Shown here in pieces: positions 7,400 through 16,538 of a stretch of DNA of 24,572 nt. Where the stretch lies: positions 1 through 24,572 of the forward strand of contig JBBITL010000067.1 in the NCBI GenBank assembly GCA_037440765.1, written 5' to 3'. Below the pieces are notes generated by a model that had not been told where the DNA came from, ran no database searches, and saw nothing but the letters and a program-made list of their open reading frames with translations. How positions within the stretch are numbered: position 1 is the stretch's first letter; every line of letters begins with the position of its first letter. The stretch is from DTKY01 sp037440765 (GTDB taxonomy: Bacteria > Acidobacteriota > Terriglobia > Bryobacterales > Bryobacteraceae). Made by a program: the position numbers and the translations under genes.

Positions 7400-7403
7400 T
7401 TTT
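7378..7403 (+). terminator. Intrinsic terminator (attenuator arm 3:4) before aroF
   Basis: Perfect 9-base-pair stem with arms AACCCACTC and GAGTGGGTT closed by a GAAA tetraloop. T residues run on from the second arm to 7403, and three more follow after one G. It lies 27 bases before the aroF ribosome site, so it must be conditional or leaky for aroF to be expressed from an upstream promoter. Confidence 0.9.
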
Positions 7404-7439
7404 GTTTGTGCCGGCCGGTCCGGCTGAAAAGAGGAGAGC

Positions 7440-8480
7440 GTGATCATCTCGATGGGGCTACACGCCACGCGGGAGCAAATCGACAACGTCTGCCAGCGCA
7501 TCCGCGAGTTCGGCTACAAGGTCCACTCGATCCAGGGAGAGCAGAGGGTGGTCATCGGGGCGGTGGGCGTGGGCGACGTCAGCGCCTGTCTGTCGCAAGT
7601 GGAGGCCATGCCGGGCGTGGAGAGCGCCGTGCGCATCTCCGCTCCCTATAAGTTCGTCAGCCGGGAGTTCCGCGCAGAGCGCACCCGGGTGCGCGTCAAC
7701 GGGACCGAGATCGGTGGCGATGACTTTGTGGTCATGGCGGGGCCCTGCTCGGTGGAGAACGAGCGGCAGATAATGCAGGCGGCCGAAGGCGTTGCCAGCG
7801 CCGGAGCACGCCTGCTCCGGGGCGGCGCCTTCAAACCCCGCACCTCGCCTTATGAGTTCCAGGGACTGGAACTGGCGGGACTGAGGCTGCTCCGGAAGGC
7901 CAAGGAAGCCACCGGCCTGGCGATCATCACCGAGGTGATGAGCGAGGGCGACGTGGAACTGGTGTCGGAGTACGCCGACATCCTCCAGATCGGCGCGCGC
8001 AACATGCAGAACATACCCCTGCTCAAGGCTCTCGGGCGCACTACGCGGCCCATCCTCTTGAAGCGGGGCATGAGCTCGACCGTGCTGGAACTGCTGATGT
8101 CGGCCGAATACATCGTGGCGCACGGCAACCCCAACGTGGTGCTGTGCGAGCGGGGAATCCGCACCTTCGAGGACTCCACACGCAACACCTGCGACATCAG
8201 CGCCGTGCCCGTGCTCAACGAGCGGACCCACCTGCCGGTGGTGGTGGACCCGAGCCACGCCACCGGGCGCCGCAGCCTGGTGCCGCCGCTGGCGCGCGCG
8301 GCGGTGGCCATCGGAGCGGATGGCCTGCTGGTGGAGGTTCACCCCACGCCGGAGAAGGCCATCAGCGACGGCGCGCAGTCGCTGAACATCGCCGAGTTTC
8401 AGTCCATGATGCTGGCGCTCCAGCCCTACATCAAGCTCTGGCGGGAGGCCCGGCTGGCCGTGGCCGCCGCGAAGTTGTAA
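7440..8480 (+). CDS. aroF: 3-deoxy-7-phosphoheptulonate (DAHP) synthase, type I-beta
   Basis: Condenses phosphoenolpyruvate and erythrose-4-phosphate, the first step of the shikimate pathway to Phe, Tyr and Trp. The 346-residue protein has an N-terminal ferredoxin-like regulatory domain (about 1-70) as in Thermotoga/Bacillus-type enzymes. A (beta/alpha)8 barrel follows, with AGPCS (metal ligand Cys103), GGAFKPRTSPYEFQG, LLKRGM and DPSHATGRR. The GTG at 7440 is chosen because GAGGAG lies about 4 bases upstream and the resulting MII start matches the family; the ATG at 7452 is too far from it. The regulatory domain suggests feedback inhibition by aromatic end products, on top of the attenuator at 7263-7403. 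The symbol is by function; the sub-type name varies between genomes. Confidence 0.94.
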   Translation: MIISMGLHATREQIDNVCQRIREFGYKVHSIQGEQRVVIGAVGVGDVSACLSQVEAMPGVESAVRISAPYKFVSREFRAERTRVRVNGTEIGGDDFVVMAGPCSVENERQIMQAAEGVASAGARLLRGGAFKPRTSPYEFQGLELAGLRLLRKAKEATGLAIITEVMSEGDVELVSEYADILQIGARNMQNIPLLKALGRTTRPILLKRGMSSTVLELLMSAEYIVAHGNPNVVLCERGIRTFEDSTRNTCDISAVPVLNERTHLPVVVDPSHATGRRSLVPPLARAAVAIGADGLLVEVHPTPEKAISDGAQSLNIAEFQSMMLALQPYIKLWREARLAVAAAKL

Positions 8481-8491
8481 GCTACTGGATT

Positions 8492-9415
8492 GTGGGCTTC
8501 CGCCTGAATCCCGCCGTGGTGGTGCTGCTGGTGATAGGAGTGTGCGTGGGTTCCGTCGCCGGGCTGGCCTACCTGCGTGACCGCCGCGCCGCTTCGCCCG
8601 CCGCCTTGGCGCGGCACCTCCCTGCCGAGGATGGGGTGGTGCTGGCGATCAACCTGGCGGAGTTGAGGTCGGCGGGCGTGCTGGCCTCGCTCGATGGCGC
8701 CGGCATCGGTCAGGAGCCGGAATACACTGCCTTCATCGAGGCCACCGGTTTTGACTACCAGCAGGACCTCGATTATGTGCTCGGCTGGTTCGGAGGCGGC
8801 ACGACGCTCATGCTGCTGAGGGGCCGGTTCGACTGGAGCAGGCTGAAGGCCTACGCCGCCGGCCAGGGCGGGGAGTGCCGCAACTCTCTCTGCCGCATGA
8901 GCGGCAGCGCCGCGGGCCGCCACTTGTCATTCTTCCCCTTGCGCCGGGACGTGATGGCCATGGGCGTCGGAGCGGACGACTGGGCGGCCACCCGGCTGAT
9001 GTCAAGACAGGATTCGCGCCGCAGCGGGCCGCCGGCCCGGCCTGTATGGCTGCATGTGCCGGCTGCCTCCCTGAGGAATCTGGGGACGCTTCCGGCCGGG
9101 ACCCGCCTGTTCGCTCAGGCCATGGCTGGCGCCGAGAATGTGGGCCTCTCGCTCACCATGTCGGAAAAGGGCGCGGCGATCGAACTGGACGCCACATGCC
9201 CGTCGGCCGAGGAGGCGGCGACGCTCTCCTTCCAACTGGAGGGCCTCACCAGAGTGTTGCGGGAGATGATTGCGCAGGAGAAGCAGGCCCCCAACCCGGG
9301 CGACCTCAGCGGAGTGCTTGCTTCCGGCGTCTTCAACCGTTTGGACCGCCGCGTGGTTGGCCGCTGGCCCGTGGAGCGCGAGTTCCTGGAAGGTATACTG
9401 AGAGATCCGCAATAG
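8492..9415 (+). CDS. Membrane-anchored protein of unknown function
   Basis: I do not recognise this 307-residue protein with confidence. It has one hydrophobic helix near the N-terminus (about residues 8-27, rich in Val and Leu), then a mostly soluble region with AEDGVVLAINLAELRSAG and alternating hydrophobic stretches. This fits a single-pass protein whose bulk is outside the cytoplasmic membrane. Its layout recalls DUF3352-type proteins, but that is only an impression. The GTG at 8492 is the best start: it is 12 bases after the aroF stop and directly precedes the helix, although no clear ribosome site is seen. The open frame further upstream is aroF read out of frame. It ends 3 bases before the PfkB gene, so the three genes are likely one transcript. 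Confidence 0.7.
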   Translation: MGFRLNPAVVVLLVIGVCVGSVAGLAYLRDRRAASPAALARHLPAEDGVVLAINLAELRSAGVLASLDGAGIGQEPEYTAFIEATGFDYQQDLDYVLGWFGGGTTLMLLRGRFDWSRLKAYAAGQGGECRNSLCRMSGSAAGRHLSFFPLRRDVMAMGVGADDWAATRLMSRQDSRRSGPPARPVWLHVPAASLRNLGTLPAGTRLFAQAMAGAENVGLSLTMSEKGAAIELDATCPSAEEAATLSFQLEGLTRVLREMIAQEKQAPNPGDLSGVLASGVFNRLDRRVVGRWPVEREFLEGILRDPQ

Positions 9416-9418
9416 CCT

Positions 9419-10372
9419 ATGTCCATCGACCAGCCGGCAGGCGTCCTGTGCGCGGGTAACGTGGTGTTTGACATGCTGGTCCACCCCGTGGACCAGCTGC
9501 GGTGGGGGGCCACCACCTGGGTTGAAACCATCGGGCACAGCATGGGCGGCAACGGCGCGAACACCAGTTACGCGCTGGCGCGGCTGGGCGTGCCGGTCAA
9601 GCTCGTCGCTGTGGTGGGAGACGACAACTACGGGGACGAGATGCTGGCCGGACTGCGCAGCGCCGGGGTGGACACGCGGCCCATCACGCGCGCCTACGGA
9701 GCTTCGGCCACGACGATTTCCCTGGTCCGCTCCGACGGCAACCGCCTCTTCATACACAAGCCGGGCGTGAACCTGCACGCGCTGGCGGCACCCATCGAAT
9801 TTCCGCCCGCACTGCTGCACAGGACCACGCGCTTTCATGTGGCGAACCCTTTCTCCCTTCCGGCGTTCCGTCAGCACGCGGCCGAGAGCCTGAGGCGCGC
9901 CCGCGCCGCCGGCCTGGCCACATCGCTGGACGCCGCCTGGGACAGCCAGGGACGCTGGCTGAAGGATCTGGGCTCCTCGCTGCCGCACGTGGACCTGCTT
10001 TTCGTCAACGAGGATGAGTGCCGCATGCTCACCGGCCTGGAGGACCCGCGCCAGGGGGCGCTCGCCCTGCGGGAAGCCGGCGCCGGCACCGTGGTGGTGA
10101 AGTTGGGGCCGAAAGGATGCATGGTACTGGCCGAGGGCGGGGAGTTCTCGGCGCCGGCCTTCGCCATCGATGTGGTCGATACCACGGGAGCGGGGGATTG
10201 CTTCGCCGGGGGCTTTCTGGCCGCCCTTCAGCGCGGTTTTCCGCTGGGGGAGTGCGCTTCTTTCGCCAACGCGGTAGGCGGGCTCTCGGTGCGCCGGGTG
10301 GGCTCCGTTGCGGGTCTGCTCTCCTGGGAAGAGACTGAGGAGTGGATCCTCAGACACAGCGCCGGGGCCTAG
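9419..10372 (+). CDS. PfkB-family carbohydrate kinase
   Basis: ATP-dependent kinase of the ribokinase superfamily. The 317-residue protein has the N-terminal substrate-binding GGNGANTSYALARLG signature and the C-terminal DTTGAGDCFAGGF signature. Asp260 is the catalytic base in the anion-hole GAGD motif. The length is typical. Substrate cannot be set from these motifs; ribose, fructose, 2-keto-3-deoxygluconate or a nucleoside are all possible. The ATG follows the previous stop by 3 bases, implying translational coupling to the membrane protein and membership of the aroF transcript. Its link to aromatic synthesis is unclear. Its stop lies 10 bases from that of the convergent esterase gene. It is not close to the partial PfkB gene at the right edge. 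Confidence 0.9.
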   Translation: MSIDQPAGVLCAGNVVFDMLVHPVDQLRWGATTWVETIGHSMGGNGANTSYALARLGVPVKLVAVVGDDNYGDEMLAGLRSAGVDTRPITRAYGASATTISLVRSDGNRLFIHKPGVNLHALAAPIEFPPALLHRTTRFHVANPFSLPAFRQHAAESLRRARAAGLATSLDAAWDSQGRWLKDLGSSLPHVDLLFVNEDECRMLTGLEDPRQGALALREAGAGTVVVKLGPKGCMVLAEGGEFSAPAFAIDVVDTTGAGDCFAGGFLAALQRGFPLGECASFANAVGGLSVRRVGSVAGLLSWEETEEWILRHSAGA

Positions 10373-10382
10373 TGTCCCGAGG

Positions 10383-11546
10383 CTACTTTCGCTTCAGGTG
10401 CGCTGCCAGGAACGGCAGGCCCCGCCTGCCCCAGAACAGGTGCCCCCCGTCAAAGAACTCCGTCTGGAATGACCCGGCGGCGCCGAAGGTCTCATAGATC
10501 CTGGCAACCTTATCGAAGCTGGCGCGGCTGGCGGCCACGGGGAAGATGTTGTCCTTCTCGCCGGCCTCGGCGAACAGCGGCCGCGGTGCGATCAGGCCGG
10601 CCACGTCGTACATCTCGGCCCAGTTGAGGATGCCGGGCACGTAGTTGTCGATGCAGTGCGAGACGCTCATGATGCTGTCCCGGAAGGTGTTGAGCGCGCA
10701 ACTGATCATGACGGCGCGCAGGCGGGGCTCCAGGGCGGCGGCGAACAGCGCGCAGGTGCCGCCCCCGGAGATGCCAACGCAGCCCACGCGCGCGGCGTCC
10801 AGTTCCTTGCGGGTCTCTATCCAGTCGATGGTGCGCATCACGTCCCGGGCGCGCCAGCCGATCATGGTCTCCCCCAGCAGCAGCGCGGAACCGGCCGTGG
10901 GCTGGCAGGCCGAGGTTTCCAGGCTCCGCCTTCGTGTGACAGGATCCCGCCGGCAACCGAACGCCATCAGCTCTATGGCGACCGCGGCCAGGCCCTGCTC
11001 GACGGCTTGAATGGCGAAATCGTACTGGTAGCTCACTCTTTCCGTGCGGTCCCGGCCCTCGCTGTCAATCCCCACGAGGTCGTCTACCCCCCGGCCATGC
11101 CCGGCCAGGCAGCTCAGAGCGGAGTGCGGCTCCGTGGCCGCCTTCGGAGTGAGCAGGTAGCCGAGAACATGGACCCCGGGCCGGCTCTGGAAGACGAATC
11201 TCTCCCGGCGGTAGGCAGGGAAGTCGCGCACCTCGAGCGTCTGGGGCGCGAGCGGCGCTCGCTCAACCGGGAATCCCCCCAGCAACTCCGAAACCCTGGC
11301 CCGCAGCCGCTTCTGCCACTCGACCGCCTCCCTGCGGCTGCGCGCGCGGAAGGTCATGCGCAGCGGCGCCGAGGAATGCCGCGTCAGGGTGTAGCGCACG
11401 GGGTCGAAAGCGTCCAGATCGACTTTCGATTCAAAGCCGTCCAGCGCGCCCGAGTATTTCTGGGCTGCGCGGGCGGATGATGCCTGCTTGATGACGGCGC
11501 CAGAGAGCGCCGCCTTTCCGAGGTCACGTCTTGTCAAGGGCCGCAC
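10383..11546 (-). CDS. Tat-exported alpha/beta-hydrolase (acetyl-xylan-esterase/dienelactone-hydrolase-like)
   Basis: Predicted secreted esterase of 387 residues. The N-terminus PLTRRDLGKAALSGAV is a twin-arginine signal (Arg6-Arg7) followed by a hydrophobic stretch and SARA, a likely cleavage area. The catalytic triad can be placed at Ser260 in GISGGG, Asp332 in EKDNIFP and His369 in DGGHLFWG. The large N-terminal region and motifs resemble the Abhydrolase_7/acetyl-xylan esterase group; the substrate is unknown. The GTG at 11546 is chosen over an upstream TTG at 11591: a GGAGGGAGGGG ribosome site directly precedes it, and it puts the Arg pair near the N-terminus. It is divergent from the beta-barrel gene with 60 bases between the starts. 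Confidence 0.83.
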   Translation of the reverse strand: MRPLTRRDLGKAALSGAVIKQASSARAAQKYSGALDGFESKVDLDAFDPVRYTLTRHSSAPLRMTFRARSRREAVEWQKRLRARVSELLGGFPVERAPLAPQTLEVRDFPAYRRERFVFQSRPGVHVLGYLLTPKAATEPHSALSCLAGHGRGVDDLVGIDSEGRDRTERVSYQYDFAIQAVEQGLAAVAIELMAFGCRRDPVTRRRSLETSACQPTAGSALLLGETMIGWRARDVMRTIDWIETRKELDAARVGCVGISGGGTCALFAAALEPRLRAVMISCALNTFRDSIMSVSHCIDNYVPGILNWAEMYDVAGLIAPRPLFAEAGEKDNIFPVAASRASFDKVARIYETFGAAGSFQTEFFDGGHLFWGRRGLPFLAAHLKRK

Positions 11547-11606
11547 AACCCCTCCCTCCACGTCCAAGTGGGCGAGTTTATCATGGTTCAAAGGGCCGGG
11601 AGGACC

Positions 11607-12076
11607 ATGACGATCCGGACCATGCGGAAGACCGTGTTCCTTGCCCTGGCGGCGGCCGTGCTGACGTCCGGTCAGCAGGCCAGGCCACGCGGCGCGGTGC
11701 GGGCCTCGGCCGGCTACGCCATGCAGTACCTGGACGAGCCGTGGCGCCCGGCCGCCGGCGGATCGGTGCGGTTCAATGTCACCCGGCGCTTCGGCGTAGA
11801 GCCGGAATTCGTCATCGCGCCAGGCCCGCGGTTCAGCCAGTGGACGCTGATTCCCAACATTGTCTATGACCTGCGGGACCCGGGGCGGAACGCGGCGCCA
11901 TACATCATCGGCGGCGCCGGGTACTTCTCGGAACTCGACAAGAGCATAAGCTACAAGCGGAGCGAGCCGGCCTGGAGCGCCGGCTTCGGAGTGAGGGTGC
12001 GGCTGGCCGGCGGGATGTTCGTGTCGCCGGAGTTCCGCCTCGGCTCAATCACGCGAGCCGCCGTGGGCGCCGGCTA

Positions 12077-12086
<10 letters not shown>
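11607..12086 (+). CDS. Small outer-membrane beta-barrel protein
   Basis: A 159-residue exported protein. The N-terminus (Arg-Lys followed by FLALAAAVLTSG) is a signal peptide. The mature part shows alternating hydrophobic/polar strands with many Gly and aromatic residues, and it ends in Tyr-Gln-Phe; a terminal aromatic residue is the usual signal for outer-membrane insertion. The size suits an 8-strand OmpA/OmpW-like barrel. Function is unknown. The ATG at 11607 has GGGAGG 3 bases upstream (11598-11603); earlier in-frame starts at 11568 (GTG) and 11583 would place a charged extension before the signal and lack a ribosome site. Its last 10 bases overlap the end of uvrA on the other strand. Confidence 0.72.
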
Positions 12087-14863
<2,777 letters not shown>

Positions 14864-15030
14864 CAAACCCTATTCTCGCAGAGGCGCGGAAGGGCGCGGC
14901 CGGCCCTGCTGGTCGACCCCTCGGTCCCGCCCAGGTGCGCTTTGTCGAAGCCAGGGCGCGGGTCGATCATCCGCGTGAACCGGCCCTGCTGGCGCCCATC
15001 GAGGCGATCTGCGGCGGGCGTTCTGACCGC

Positions 15031-15039
15031 TGGTATCAT
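15031..15039 (+). promoter_or_regulatory. Possible extended -10 promoter of the M48 protease gene
   Basis: TGGTATCAT fits an extended -10 (TGn plus five of six TATAAT positions) with no recognisable -35. Transcription would begin near 15046, leaving only a short leader that just includes AAGGAGG at 15047-15053. The rest of the 14864-15062 gap between the divergent uvrA and M48 genes holds no gene I can support. Confidence 0.25.
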
Positions 15040-15062
15040 GGACCGTAAGGAGGCCGTGGGCA

Positions 15063-16424
15063 ATGCGTACAACCTGGAGAGGCGCCGGCGCGCTGGTGCT
15101 GTTGGCAGCTGCGGCTCTGCCCGCGCCCGGGCAACTGAGCACTTTCAAGCCGGGATTCAACCTTTTCTCGAAGGACCAGGACATCCAGCTTGGCAAAGAG
15201 GCCGCAGGCGAAATCGAGAAGCAGGTGGAGATCGTCAATAATAAGGAGCTGAGCGCCTACATCAACTCGATCGGCCAGAAACTGGCCGCGCAGCCGCAGG
15301 CGGATAAGTACCCATACACGTTCAAGGTGGTCAACGACCCGAGCATCAACGCCTTCGCGCTGCCCGGCGGACCGACCTACATCAACACCGGACTTATAGC
15401 GGCCGCCGACAACGAGGCGCAGATTGCGGGCGTCATGGCGCACGAGATCATGCACGTCGCCCTGCGTCACGGCACCAACCAGGTCTCCAGGGCCAACTTG
15501 ATCCAGTTGCCGCTCATGCTGGCGGGAGGGGCCGTCGGCAGCGAGTCCATTCTGGGGAAGCTGACCCAGCTTGGAATCGGCCTGGGAGCGAACTCGTTGC
15601 TGCTCAGCTTCTCGCGAACGGCCGAGACGCAGGCCGACCTTATGGGCGCGCAGATGGCGGCCCAGGCCGGCTACGATCCCATAGCGATCGCGCGCTTTTT
15701 CGAGAAACTGGAGGCCGAAGGCGGCTCCCGTGTGCCTCAGTTCTTCTCGAGTCACCCCAACCCGGGCAATCGCACCAAGGCCATCGAGGAGGAGATCCGC
15801 AACATGCCCAAGCGGAGCTACAACGCGGATACCGGCCGGTTGGCGCATATGAAGGCCATCATCGCCAGGCTCCCGCCTCCGAGGAAACAGCCCGGACGGG
15901 CCGGAGGCTCCGCCTCCCTCTCGATTCCGGACAGCAGGCCGTCGGCCCGCATGGAGCAGTATCAGGGAAGGGACTTCAGCCTCTCCTACCCCGACAACTG
16001 GAAACCGTCCCCGTCCCAGAATGCGCAGGGCGTCACAATTGCGCCGCCGTCCGGCGTGCAGGAGTCCGCACAGGGAACGGCGATAGGTTACGGCGCCATA
16101 ATTAACGTCTACCGGCCCAAGGATCCGAAGGGCAGCCTGTGGCAGGCCACCGACGAGTTCATCGCTCAACTGCGGGCCTCCGATCCCAAGCTGCGGGCGG
16201 GCCGCGAGATGCCGCGGGAGGTCCGCGCCGGCGGGAAGAGCGCCATCCTCTCGACGCTGAACAGCGAGTCGATTTTCCGGGGTCAGACCGAGGTGGACCT
16301 GGTGATAACGCTTGCCCACCCGGACGGGATGATGTACGTGGTATTGGTTGCGCCGGAGGGCGAGGCGCAGTACGCCAACCGCGCCTTCGACCAGATGCTC
16401 CAGAGCCTGCGTTTCCGCTTCTAG
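15063..16424 (+). CDS. Exported M48-family zinc metalloprotease with C-terminal beta domain
   Basis: Periplasmic BepA/LoiP-type peptidase of 453 residues. A signal peptide covers about residues 1-23 (LVLLAAAALPAPG). The M48 core has the conserved NAFALPGG block (96-103), the zinc site HEIMH with His127, Glu128, His131, and the third ligand Glu188 in SRTAETQAD. FFSSHPNP lies downstream of the catalytic core. After about residue 290, a Pro/Arg-rich linker leads to a roughly 140-residue domain beginning YQGRDFSLSYPDNWK, which resembles the PsbP/Mog1-like fold often annotated as a lipoprotein-type domain. AAGGAGG lies 9 bases before the ATG. Homologues act on misfolded outer-membrane proteins; that role here is inference. 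The gene stop abuts the palindromic repeat at 16423. Confidence 0.88.
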   Translation: MRTTWRGAGALVLLAAAALPAPGQLSTFKPGFNLFSKDQDIQLGKEAAGEIEKQVEIVNNKELSAYINSIGQKLAAQPQADKYPYTFKVVNDPSINAFALPGGPTYINTGLIAAADNEAQIAGVMAHEIMHVALRHGTNQVSRANLIQLPLMLAGGAVGSESILGKLTQLGIGLGANSLLLSFSRTAETQADLMGAQMAAQAGYDPIAIARFFEKLEAEGGSRVPQFFSSHPNPGNRTKAIEEEIRNMPKRSYNADTGRLAHMKAIIARLPPPRKQPGRAGGSASLSIPDSRPSARMEQYQGRDFSLSYPDNWKPSPSQNAQGVTIAPPSGVQESAQGTAIGYGAIINVYRPKDPKGSLWQATDEFIAQLRASDPKLRAGREMPREVRAGGKSAILSTLNSESIFRGQTEVDLVITLAHPDGMMYVVLVAPEGEAQYANRAFDQMLQSLRFRF

Positions 16425-16533
16425 AAGTCCGCTGGACAAATGCGCCCGCTTGCCGGCGCGCGGTTCCGTGCTTTCGAGGTTTTGCACAGAACCGCGACCG
16501 TGAGGGAGCAGTCTTGCAGGCCGGCGGACTTCT
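16423..16533 (+). repeat. Palindromic dispersed repeat, copy 2 (complete)
   Basis: An element of about 111 bases whose ends are a perfect 10-base inverted repeat (AGAAGTCCGC at 16423-16432, GCGGACTTCT at 16524-16533). Inside is a hairpin with arms GGTTCCGTGC and GCACAGAACC around a 12-base loop; one arm position is mismatched. Positions 16439-16491 match copy 1 (reverse complement of 1-53) at about 49 of 53 bases. It fills almost all the space between two convergent M48 genes and could end transcription from both sides. No coding capacity. Confidence 0.8.
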
Positions 16534-16538
16534 GACTC

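Noticed and set aside
7256..7403. A 6S RNA, tRNA-like or stand-alone structured small RNA
   Set aside because: The strong stems first suggested a non-coding RNA, but no 6S, SRP or cloverleaf signature fits, while the aromatic-rich reading frame and the stop-codon/antiterminator geometry explain every stem.
14900..14992. Direct repeat CCGGCCCTGCTGG at 14900-14912 and 14980-14992
   Set aside because: A 13-base match in GC-rich sequence with no third copy or symmetry; likely chance.
15036..16487. 483-residue minus-strand frame antisense to the M48 gene
   Set aside because: A GC-rich mirror frame with Arg/His/Gly-biased composition and no motifs; the plus strand encodes a clear protease. The same applies to 9002-10357 and 19621-20979 on the minus strand and 2987-4624 and 13670-15241 on the plus strand.
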